Assembly (NCBI RefSeq): GCF_026151205.1 | Contig: NW_026971948.1 | Location: forward strand, 1 to 15,514 | Direction of reading: 5' to 3' | DNA from: Bolinopsis microptera | Lineage: Eukaryota; Ctenophora; Tentaculata; Lobata; Bolinopsidae | DNA: 15,514 bases | Shown here: positions 1 to 9,120 of the stretch, piece after piece | How positions within the stretch are numbered: the first letter of the stretch is position 1 | How the letters are laid out: the number at the start of each line of letters is the position of its first letter | Translations under genes and position numbers: made by a program | The notes under the pieces: model-generated | What the model saw: the letters and a program-made list of their open reading frames with translations, nothing else | Databases searched by the model: none | Told to the model about the DNA's origin: nothing

Positions 1-297
1 TAACATAGGTCTTAGAATATATGATTCTTTACACTAGCATTTGTGCTTTATTAGGCTGAGCAACCTTCGCATAAACCAGATATTTAATTTAATCTGATGA
101 CGTAAAATTATTTATCTTCTTTACTTACTTGCTGCAACAACAAGGAGAGATAGAGCGATTAACACTAACATTATGTGTTCGGGTACAAACAAAGAATTAT
201 AGACAGACTGAATTTTTCATCGAGAATTACTCATTAAATACTGAATAATTTGGTCGTGATTCCTCACCAGGTAATGTATATTTATTGCGATTTCGTG

Positions 298-356
298 CAG
301 CCGATTATTTGCATTCTAGACTAGTAATCAGTGTTCTCTAAACAGCCGATTATTTG
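298..356 (+). repeat. 14-bp direct repeat, two copies
   Basis: CAGCCGATTATTTG occurs exactly at 298-311 and again at 343-356, an offset of 45 bases. The sequence between the copies is unrelated to them. This could be the remains of a local duplication or a pair of binding sites. The sequence alone does not say which. Confidence 0.6.
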
Positions 357-522
357 AAACATTAATATACTAATAATACATGTAGTTTTCCAAGCGGCTT
401 TCGTCGAGAGAATGCCATAAGTCATATGTCAAATTAGTCGGTAGACACTAGACACCCGCCAAGTATAGAGGCACAGTCACGTTCAATCAGATTGACAACA
501 CGGCATAATATGCTGCACGATT

Positions 523-578
523 GGACATCAGAGCAAAGGACTTCTGGAGAGCTGGCTAATACGCTTATTTTGATGTCC
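523..578. repeat. short inverted repeat, 8-bp arms
   Basis: GGACATCA at 523-530 is matched by its reverse complement TGATGTCC at 571-578, with a 40-base loop. The arms do not extend further. It is small enough to be chance in a window of this size, and no RNA gene is inferred from it. Confidence 0.3.
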
Positions 579-1202
579 CCTTCTTTCAACAGCTATGTAG
601 AGATGTAGCGCCCCGCGCCACTGTCTTCTCTCTATGATCGTAATTAAAACGAAAAGAAACGATCTAATCGTACAATAATAAAGTGATGACAGTGGAACTA
701 AAAAGCAGCTATAACATTGTAAACGACCTATATTAGTTTCAAAAACAATATCAATGTAATAATGAATTAGTAGCAGCCGTTACCTGGAATGTTTATTATC
801 TGGTTAAAATATATTCAGATTGTGTCAGGAATGTGCGAGAAAATGCGTACAGTGAAAATGAAAATAGAAATTATGCATATAAAATTGTTTTTTTGGGCGC
901 TGCACCTATTTGAAAGTGCCCTGCAACGCTTACAGCTATCAAGGACAAAACTCGTTCTGTAAAAAAAGAATTTGTGCAGTGGTTTGATCATATTCTAAAA
1001 TCTAATGTACAAGTTAATCTTTTATCAAATTGTCTAATCTACGAAATCGTTTTAAGAAATTATTGTTTAGCGATGCGACTATTTAGTCTCTACTCTCTAA
1101 TAGTTAGTTCTGTATTTGAAAATGGCTGATTGTTTTTCTGTACATCTCCTTTAATTGAAGCTGCATGGCAGAGCTTCTCAAACACAAAGTCAGAGCAGTA
1201 AC

Positions 1203-1230
1203 AGTAGAGCAGAGTAGAGGTAAAGTAGAG
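1203..1230 (+). repeat. imperfect AGTAGAG repeats
   Basis: AGTAGAG occurs three times, at 1203-1209, 1213-1219 and 1224-1230, in a purine-rich stretch with related AGAGCAG words just upstream. It looks like a degenerate minisatellite-like patch. It lies about 30 bases before the edge of the distorted block, so it may have made assembly harder at this point. Confidence 0.5.
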
Positions 1231-1254
1231 CTGGAGATGTAGATCACACCCAAC

Positions 1255-1300
1255 TCTTTCCAGGATAGTTTCTTTATCTTTATCTTTTTTTCTTTCCAGG
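1255..1300 (+). repeat. 10-bp direct repeat at the left edge of the distorted block
   Basis: TCTTTCCAGG is present at 1255-1264 in clean sequence and again at 1291-1300, where stretched runs begin (GGGGGAGGG follows). A pyrimidine-rich TCTTTATC-type stretch separates the copies. The second copy may be a badly read duplicate of the contig end, left when a read was joined to it. The repeat is short, so chance in a pyrimidine-rich stretch is also possible. Confidence 0.35.
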
Positions 1301-2800
1301 GGGAGGGTTCCCCCGTAGAAAAACAGCCAAAAAAAAGCCCACAGAAAAGAAAAAAGGGGGGGGTCAGGGAAAAATATATTGTTGTTTTACCAATAAGGGG
1401 TTTGTGGACGGCCCCCTTGGCTTTTAAAAGGTTTTTTGGGGCTTGGGTTTTTCTTTCCTTTTTTTTTTCTTGCCTGATTTTTTGGGGGGACCCCCCTTTT
1501 TTTTTTGTGAATGGTTTTGGGGGTTTTTTTCTGGGACCACCTTGTTTTGTGAATGTTGAATTTCGGAGAAACCCCTTGGGTTTTTTTGAGTTTTACCCGT
1601 TCTGGAGAACCCTTTGTTTTTTTTTTTTGGTGGTTTTTGGTTTTTCTGGGGGCACCTTTTTTTTTTGGGGATGTTTTACTGTTTCTGGGGGGGGAAACCC
1701 CCTTTTTTTTTTGTGAGTTGAAAATTTTTTTTAGGGGGAAACCTTTGGTTTTTGTGAAAGTTACTGTTTGTCCACCTTTTTATTCCCCGGGTTGGGTTTT
1801 TTTTTAAAATAATACTAAAACTCTTCGTCTTGGTCCCCGGGTGGTGATTTTGTATTTGTTCCCCCTGAGGAAACAAAAAACGAGGAGAGGGAGGGGGGGG
1901 ATCCCGGGGGTAGGAACTGTAAAAAACTTTTCCCCCTTCCCCTTGAGAGAAAAGGGGGGTCAGAAGTGGTTTTTTTTTTTTACAGATCCTTTTTAGGTTG
2001 TGAGAGAGAATCCCCCGGCCTCTGCTTTTTGAGGACATTGGATTTTATGAGATAAAAACCCTTTGGGTTTTTGGAAGACAAATCTTTTTTTGGGTGTAAA
2101 GTTTCCCAGATTTTCCCCCCCGAGATGTTTTTTGTCCCCCAAACCAAGAAAAGATAGATCAGGGGGGAAATTTGGGAAAAAAAAAATTTTTTTTTTGACT
2201 GGATTGAAAGGGTCGGAAAATTTTTGTTTTCAAAGCCCACCCCCCCGCAACAGGGGCCCCCGAAGACACTCATCCTAAAAAAAAACGTAGTTACCAAAAA
2301 ACGATCAAAAGGGCAACTTTTGGGAAACTCCCCTTCTTTTTCAAACTCTTTTTAACCCCAAGGGGGGAAAAAATTGGGGGCAGGAAACCCCCAAATGGCA
2401 AAAGGGTTTTTAAGTCAGCTTTTCCCGTTTTTCCCGGAAAGGAGAAAGGGTTGGGGGGGGGAGGGTTGGGAAAGAGTTTTTGGGCCCCCAAGGGAAGTGA
2501 AAAAAAAAAGAGGTTTTTGAAAAAAGGAAACTGAGGAATGCCAGCAGTTTTGTTTTTTTTTTTTTGGGGGTTTAAACAAAAAAAAACAGCAAAAAGTGGG
2601 GGGTTCCTTTTTTTATCCACTTTTTAAAAGGTTTTTCTCTGTTTGGCCACGGGAAAATTTTTGTTTTTTCTATTTTTCCCCCTTCGGTGACATGTTTTGT
2701 AATAAAATAAAACGGGGAAAATGGGGGGGGTTTTTATATGAGGTTCCACCCGATTGCTTTTTTAAAGGGGGTTTTTTTGGAAAATCCAGGTAATTTTTAA
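1281..2800. other. G/T-rich, heavily stretched segment, no gene
   Basis: G and T runs dominate, with C and A runs mixed in. Open frames on both strands here translate to Phe/Gly/Trp/Pro-rich or Lys/Pro-rich strings, which is what GGG/TTT and AAA/CCC runs encode. None shows a domain, a conserved motif or normal amino-acid use. I see no RNA gene or repeat unit. Confidence 0.7.
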
Positions 2801-4370
2801 AAATTTAAGCCTTGAAAAAATAGGGCATGGGGCCCCCCCCAAAAAAAGAAAACCTCATAAAATTTTTTAAAAGGGTAAAAAATCAACTTTTTTGAACGGG
2901 TCTTTCGTTCATCGTGGATTAAAAAACCTCAAAATAAAAAGCCAAAAAAAAAAGGTTTTTTTTTGATGTTTAAAAATTTTTAAAATTTTTTGGGCCCTTT
3001 TAAAAGCTAGTGGTCATTCGGACAAGTTCCCCCCCCGGGCCGCAGCAAAAAGTTGTAAATTTTTTGGAAATTTTTAAAATTTTTTGCATTTAAATACTTT
3101 TTAAAATTGTATTACCTCCCTAAAATTTTGGGAAAAACTTTTTTTTTTTTTTTTTTTTTTTCTTACGTTAAAACAAATAGGGTAAAATTGAAATTGTTTT
3201 TTTTTTTGTTTAACAAAGGCTAATGTTATAAATTCTCTATACATAATATACAATTTAAAAAAAAACCCGTTTTTCCATCCTCGGGTTTTTTTTTTTTAAA
3301 AGACGAAAAAAAAAACTAGCCTCAGCAGACTTTTGGTTTTTAGCCAAAAAAACCCCAGCCCCCCGTAAAAAATTGGAAACTAAAAAGGGATAAAGGGGCC
3401 CGGTCTCTACAAAAAATTTTTTTGGGAAGAAATTTTCTAAAAATTTTTTTTCTGTAGTGGCTTTAAAAAAAGGGGTTTTATTTTTTTTAAAAAAAATTTT
3501 TTTTAAAAATTTTTTCTTATTGATACAGATTTTTAAAATTTTGATACCTTCCGTTAGCAAACAAAATTTTGATTTTTTAAAACCCCAAAATTCAAAAAAA
3601 AAAATTTTGTAGATACCCACCCCCTGTTTCTACCCAACATTTTTTATTTTTTTTGTTTTTCCCCCATGCTATTTTTTCTTTTTTTTTAATTTTTGGAGGA
3701 AGGGGGGGTTTTTAAATTTTGGGAAAAAATTTTTTAAATTTTTTTTTTGTTATTTGGAGTTTTTTTTACAACTATTATAATTTTTGAAAAAATTTAGTAT
3801 TTACGTAAATCTAAATATCATTTTTTGATCAAAGGGAAAAAAAAAATTAAAATTTTACAATTTTTTTTTCAATTCGAAAATTTTTAAAAAATTTTAAACC
3901 TGAAATTATATCAAAATTTATATTTTTTGGGGGGGGCATGCAAAAAAGAAAAAATTTTAATAAACCATGTTTTTTTTAAAGAGCCCCCTGTAAATAGGAA
4001 AAAAACGATTTTAATTTTTTGGGGTTTAAGATTAGAGGAAAAATAAATTTTTTTTTGTTTACTTAGTGTGGGTTTTTAAAAAATTTTGAAATTTAACAAA
4101 AAAACAAAAACCCCTTTTAAACCCTAAAAAAAAACCAATGTTTTTTTTCCCCCCATTAAAAAACATTTTTTTTATTTTTTGTGTCCCCCCCTGTCCTAAA
4201 CCGTTTCCCCCGCCCCTTCTAATTTTCCCCAAAATCTTTTTAAAAATTTTTTTTTAATCCCCCCAAATTGGTCGGTGATCTTTTTACCTTTTTTTAATTT
4301 CTCATTCCCGGTGGGGCTTTAATACAAAATAGTAATTAAAAAAACACAATTCCCAATTTTACTTCGGTGA
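2801..4370. other. A/T-run segment, no gene
   Basis: This part is mostly alternating A and T runs such as AAAATTTTTT, with scattered C and G runs. It includes a 23-base T run at 3139-3161. A minus-strand open frame at 3255-3620 translates to a Lys/Phe-rich string and is not a credible protein. The source DNA was probably AT-rich intergenic or intronic sequence, but its true sequence cannot be recovered here. Confidence 0.65.
3139..3161 (+). repeat. 23-base poly-T run
   Basis: This is an unbroken T run, among the longest in the window, inside distorted sequence. It could be a real poly-T or the reverse of a retroelement poly-A tail. Run lengths in this block are unreliable, and no element body or target-site duplication is visible beside it. 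Confidence 0.6.
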
Positions 4371-5090
4371 AAAATGTTAGCCCTTTGCGGAGGGATTTCC
4401 CCGAAATTTTGTGATTTTGCTGGAGTTTTTTTTAAAAAAAGGAAAACCCGGAAGGGGGAGCGCAGGCCCTGTAGCCCGGGGGGCCAAAAAGGGGAAAGCG
4501 CAGTGCCCGGGAGTGTTTTTTTTGGGGTTTGGTTTCCCTTCGCGAGGGTTGGGGGGGAAAAAAGCGCGGAAACAAAATGCCTACTCCTGAAAGCTAGGGT
4601 TTAGCAGTTTTTTAGTTTGTTTTTTTTTTTTGGGGTTTTCCCCCCAAAAATTTTTTAAAAATTGATATCAAAGTTTTTACAATTTAAAAAAAAATCTTTT
4701 TTCTTGGGAAATTTGTCAAACCTCAATTACCTCTTTCCTTTAAAAGGTAAAAAAAATTTGTTTTTAAAAAAACATAAACCCCCTTTAAGCCCCCCATCAT
4801 GGGAATTGGGGCGGGGGCTAAAAAATGGAAAAAAAGGGGAAAAAAATAGCGGGGAACCCCTGCTGGGGGCTTCTCCAAAGGGGGGGTGGGCTTTTTTTTT
4901 TAAAAAGCAATGCAGGAAATAAAAGAGTATTTTTGAAGAAAGTTTTGGGGATGTTTTTTTCCAGATATGGGTAGTCCCCTTTTTCCCACCCCCCCCCCCG
5001 AAAAAAGGGTTTTTTTAGAAATTGGGCTGCCCAGTTTTGTCAGGGTAATTTAAATTTTAATTTTTTTAAAAAGCTTTTACATATAATGTT
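4371..5090. other. mixed-run segment, no gene
   Basis: G and A runs are commoner here than in the AT segment before it. Plus-strand open frames at 4374-4604 and 4662-4922 are biased to Lys/Gly/Phe/Pro and carry no recognisable motif. I see nothing else in this stretch. Confidence 0.6.
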
Positions 5091-5404
5091 TTCACATGCC
5101 CCCGCGTAGCCATTTGTTTGGAAGGGGGGACTTCCCCCCCCCCCGCCCCCCCCCCCCCCCCCATTTTAGGGGTCCCCCCCGGAAAATACGAATAAGATGG
5201 GGGACCCCTAATAATAGGGGGGGCCCCCGGGGAAAAAGCCGGCCCATTTGTTTAAAATTTTTGCTATTTCCCCCTTTTAACGGAAATCTTCCCGGGGGGG
5301 TTTGAATGGGACAAATAGGGGGCGGGCACCCCCCAATTAAAAGGGGGTCTAACTAGGGGCAAGGGAAAACCCCCCGGGCCCCCCCCCCCCCCCTCCCCAC
5401 CCCC
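5091..5404. repeat. GC-rich stretch with long C and G runs
   Basis: C runs include 11 C at 5134-5144, 17 C at 5146-5162 (separated by one G) and 15 C at 5379-5393, with many G runs of 4 to 8 between. If even partly real, the stretch could form a G-quadruplex or i-motif, and such DNA is a known cause of sequencing failure. The run lengths are doubtful because the surrounding block is distorted. Confidence 0.5.
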
Positions 5405-7000
5405 CTAGTTTTTATCGAAAAAAGAACCTGAAAAATCAGGATTAACACTGTTACAAATTATCAGGAAAATTCCACCCAAAAACCCTAGAATTGGGAGCCA
5501 GAAAAACCCTTTTAAAAAAATAAAAAAAAAATAGAGTAAAATCCTACGCAAAGGATGGACCTTTTCCAATGGCCAAGGTTTTGGGGCCCCCAAAAAAAAA
5601 CTTTTCGACCCGGAAATTTTAAACAAGAAGATCTGGAACTTTGGGGCCCCCTACTGAGGTTTCCCCCTTGGGGTGGGGGAATCCGGGGGGGGAAATCTGA
5701 TCCAGTGTCTTGAGCCGAAAACCTGTCCCCTTTTCAGTTCCCCCCAATTTTTTTTTCGGAGATGTTTTCAAAGGTTTTAAAAACTTGACGGTGGGGCCCC
5801 CCCTGCAAGGGAGGTTGTTTTGTTACAGGGGAATTTTACCAAAAAAGGGGGGGATGGCCAAAAAAAATATTCTGAAGTTTTGGGGTTTTTTTTAATCTAG
5901 CGGAATATAAGAGAAAGCAAAAAAAAAAAACTGTTTCAGGGAAAACCGCTTTCTATGCTGGGGAACTGGACGATCTTGAAAAAAATGCAAAATTTTCCAA
6001 AACTTTTTTTTTCGGTGCGCTACCCCCCAAAATGGGGGGATGAAAACCCGAGGAAGCCCCACTTTCCAGTTTTTATTTTTTTTTCATCTTTAGGGAGCAG
6101 CCCCGGAGTTCTCTTGATTTGGGGCCCAAACTTTTCCCGCTGAAATACCAGTATTTTTTTGTTTTCGGGGGGTTGAATATCCACAGCTGGAAAAACTCCC
6201 GGGGCCGAGGGGGAAAAAGGTTTCCCCGCCGCTTTGGGGTCCCGGCAACCCGGGGGGGGCCTTTTTTGCCGAGGGAAAATGGGGCCCCCGCCGGTTTGGT
6301 TTGGGCTCCCAGCCGGGGGGGGCCCCGTACCCCCCCTTTTTGGGTAAAGTTTTTTGGTTCCTGAAAACTTTCCCCTCCTTTGGCCAGTGAAAATTTGATT
6401 CGAATAGTGGGGGCTCATGTTTCCCCCCCAATTTGAATCTTTCTTTTCCCCCAGCCCCATTCAAAATAGCGAAAAAAGATGAAGGGAAAAAGATGAAAAA
6501 AAAAAACCCCCTCGGTAAAATACAAAAAATCCCCCCCCTTTTTCCCCCCCTGAAAAACCCCAAAAAAAAAGTGAAATGAACCCCCACTACCACCATCACC
6601 CCCCCTTCTAAACAACTACCTCAAACAAACGGGGTTTCTTTCCCTTTCTTTTTCCCTTTTTTTTCCCGCCCCTGGCTAGTAAAAAAAGTTTTTTCCATTA
6701 CCCCAAAAATTCCAACCCGGGGGAAAGTCCCTGTGTCCCCAAAAGATTAAGGGGTCGGGTATTCCCATTTTTTGGTTTCGGGTTTAAAATTTTTTTTTTT
6801 TCCCTAAAAAACCCCCCCCTCACCCAATCTTGCAAAAAATATTACCCCCCAAAAAAAGAGCATCTGCCCCCGGAAAGGGTCCCCTTTGATAGGGAAAAAG
6901 GCAAAAAAACGGGCTATTCCGGAACACTAAAAAAAAAAAACCGGAGCCTTTAGGATTTGGGGGCCAATTGGGGTGCTTTCTGTTTTGGGTTGGGGGCCAC
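5405..7000. other. stretched segment with overlapping open frames on both strands, no gene
   Basis: GC content is higher around 6110-6340, where stop codons are rarer. This produces open frames on both strands at once (minus 6020-6460 and 6090-6599, plus 6119-6364). Their translations are Pro/Gly/Lys/Phe-rich with no domain. Open frames in several phases together point to low stop density from G and C runs, not to a coding region. I find no RNA gene. Confidence 0.6.
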
Positions 7001-8230
7001 AATATCAGAAATGGCTAAACGGGTTCTATCAAATGAATCCTATGAATTGGGGGAAAAAATAAAAAGTGGCCAACTATTGTTCAGATGAAATGGGGGGAGG
7101 GGATTGTCAGCAAGCTTGGTCAAAAAGAGAGGAGGCAAACCTCCTCAAATAATGGCCAGATGATTATCAATTCAAGATGAGGGTTTTTAAATCCACCCCC
7201 GGGAGTTTGCCCCAAATTAATGGCTCGAGGTTCGGGAAAAACGCTGACTTCCCTGCCCACCCATCACCCAGTTCGAAAACAAAAGATGGGACCCAAACCC
7301 AAAGGAGAAACTTAGGAGAAGGACTTGAGGAGTAAAGTTCCCAAAATTTTCGAAATGAATTTCCCGTTTGCCGGCCCAAGCAAGTTTTTGGGGGCCAGGT
7401 TCCCCCTACGCACACACAAAACGATGGTTGCCAAAGTTTGGGGGGGTTAAGGGTTCAGTAAATTTTCCCCGGTGTTTGCCGAAAGGGCAAAAAAATCTGA
7501 TAAACGACCAATCTCAACTGGCCCGTGGTTTTAAGTTGGTTTTTTGGACTTTGGGCCTAAAAGGGGCTTCATGTTTGACCAAAAACTCGGGAGGCAATTG
7601 GCTAAAAAAAAGGACGGGGGCTGGGGGAAACTTGGAATGCTGGGGGAAATCTTTCGGGAGGCGTTTAGGGTAGGGAGGGGGAAAACCCCTGGGAAAAATG
7701 AAGAGCTCTTTTTAAAGGGGGGATTTCCCAGATTTTTTGGGGTTTTTCCGAAGGTTTTACAAAAGAAGCCTGAACCAGGCCCAAACACGTTCTTCAAATC
7801 AGGAATTTCGGTTGAAGGGGATTCCCAAATCCCCATTAAATTTTGTGGGGAGCTCCAATGAAACTGAAAGAAAATCCCTATTGGATTGGAAAAATGCTGA
7901 AAACAAAGTTCCTTCGGGGGAAATTGGTTTTGAATTCCAGTTTAAATTTTCAGACAGACCCCCAAATTTGGAGCAATTCTTTTGACACTAAACCCAAAAA
8001 GAAAGAAATCCAAAAACTTCTTGGGGCTTTGGTTGCACACTGAGCTAACGGAAAAGGAATTTTCACGAAAAATTTTAAATTTTCAAAGTGATTTTCGGTC
8101 GTGTGGGTACAGAGGGACCAGGACAGGCGAATAATTTGAATGCGAGCATTAAAATGGGTTTCCTGTCAGGCTACGAGTCGGAGATAATGCTGGATGCTCA
8201 TTGTGGAAGCTTTTTCAAGGTTTTTGGTGG
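7001..8230. other. least-distorted island within the block
   Basis: Base order is closer to normal here, with mixed words and shorter runs. Positions about 8085-8220 read as clean DNA. Stretching returns after about 8220. Better read depth or quality at this point, or a small good contig inside a gap, would explain it. Open frames on the plus strand here have more natural amino-acid use than elsewhere in the block; the most protein-like part is listed separately. Confidence 0.5.
7737..8043 (+). other. coding-like patch, unassigned, frame uncertain
   Basis: Two overlapping plus-strand phases are open, 7737-7985 and 7843-8043. Over about 7860-7985 the first gives a natural mix of charged, polar and aromatic residues, including LLDWKNAENK and FEFQFKFSD, and it ends at a TGA just after 7980. 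The upstream neighbour (7544-7861) is open in a third phase, as expected if run-length errors shift the frame. I do not recognise a family. A fragment of a retroelement protein or of a host exon is possible, and so is chance. No start codon or splice site can be defended. Confidence 0.15.
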
Positions 8231-9120
8231 GGAAAACCAAATTCTTAATTTTTTAAAACCCCTTTATGGGTTTTTTTTGGAAAAGCAGCTTTTTAACGGG
8301 AGTAAGCAAAATTTGGGTGGAAAATAAGTATTTGGCTAAAACCCCAGGGATAAAACTGACCGCCGAGGAAAGCTATTTCCCCCAAAAAAAACAGGAAAGC
8401 TTTCCTGGTGGTTTTGTTTGTGTGTAATAAACTAAAAAGTCCCCTCAACCCTTTATTAAAAACCCTTGTTTGATTTGGGTTATGGAGCAAAAAAATGAAC
8501 TTATAATCCCCGGACCTTTAAAGGGTTTTTTAGGAAAAATTATTTTTTTTTTGTTTGGGTATTTATATTAGGATTTTTTCCCTAAAGTTGTTTTTAAATT
8601 TTTAAGTTTAAAAAACTAAATTGATTACTAATTTTTTTCGGTTTTTTTGTTGGGTTTTAAAAATGGATCCCCTCAGTGGGCCCCCTGGGGCCCGGGCCCA
8701 ATTTTAAAAATTTGATAATCGAAAATTTTTTAAAAAAAGGGGAAACGACTTTTTTTTTACTTATCTTGGGGTTTCCCCCGGAAAATATTAAAAAAACTTT
8801 CCTCAATGCGGAATTTCTGCCAGAGCAATTTAAGTTTTCTAAATATATCTTTGGAGGAAAATCTCAATAACCCTTTGTTCCCCGTTTGGTAAAATTTTCC
8901 AATTGTCTCGTAGAAATCGATGTCATGGAGGATCAGGCAAGGGGGGGGGCTGTATTTGGTAAACCTGTTTTTACGATTCAACTCTAAGGGAACTAACCCA
9001 AATTAAAACCGCCAACAACCAATACTACAAAAAAACGAAAAATACGAGAAGGTAAAAGTTTTTTCACACATTTTCTGTTTAGAATAAATAGACACCTCAA
9101 CCCCTTTTCCCCGAGTTTTG
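8231..9120. other. intermediate-quality segment
   Basis: Stretched runs return from 8220 to about 8870, followed by a more normal patch at about 8880-9100. AATAAA occurs at 8426-8431, but no coding region precedes it, so it is not called as a polyadenylation signal. A weak minus-strand coding-like patch is listed separately. Nothing else is supported. Confidence 0.5.
8842..8939 (-). other. coding-like patch on minus strand, two competing readings
   Basis: Minus-strand sequence here is readable in two phases. One, part of an open frame 8981-8757 that begins at TTG, not ATG, contains CLILHDIDF (8939-8913). This loosely recalls the CxxxHDxD segment of beta-1,4-galactosyltransferases, but the residues after it do not fit that family well. 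The other phase, at 8916-8842, reads FLRDNWKILPNGE followed by VIEIFLQRYI. This loosely recalls the A and B helices of globins (a conserved Trp, then FxxxF/Y) but is two residues too short and is flanked by stops. Both cannot be right, and either may be chance. No exon boundaries can be set. Confidence 0.12.

Larger units (their letters stand above)
1..1260. other. ordinary AT-rich non-coding flank (left)
   Basis: This stretch has normal sequence complexity: mixed bases, few long runs and many stop codons in all frames. I see no open frame of useful length, no RNA gene and no recognisable transposon ends. It holds only small repeats (listed separately), a short A-run near 960 and a T-run near 890. 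The texture fits intergenic or intronic DNA of a eukaryote. It differs plainly from the stretched sequence that begins just after it. Confidence 0.7.

Noticed and set aside
1402-1807. Overlapping Phe/Gly/Trp-rich open frames on the plus strand
   Set aside because: The translation only reflects T and G runs. Several phases are open together and no motif is present.
6141-6150. TGAAATACCA, which also occurs in large-subunit rRNA genes
   Set aside because: Flanking sequence on both sides does not follow rRNA. One 10-base word is not evidence.
6020-6599. Longest minus-strand open frames (146 and 169 residues)
   Set aside because: They overlap each other in different phases and also a plus-strand frame. 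Composition is Pro/Gly/Lys-rich, driven by C and G runs with few stops.
8088-8327. Frame containing LKPLYGFF, which recalls a copia-type reverse transcriptase motif
   Set aside because: It starts at GTG, the surrounding residues do not match, and no other reverse transcriptase, integrase or protease motif is visible nearby.
8392-8407. Perfect 16-bp palindrome CAGGAAAGCTTTCCTG
   Set aside because: A palindrome of this length is close to chance expectation in a 15.5 kb window, and nothing around it suggests an operator or hairpin gene.
8426-8431. AATAAA as a polyadenylation signal
   Set aside because: No supported coding region lies upstream, and the hexamer is common in AT-rich DNA.
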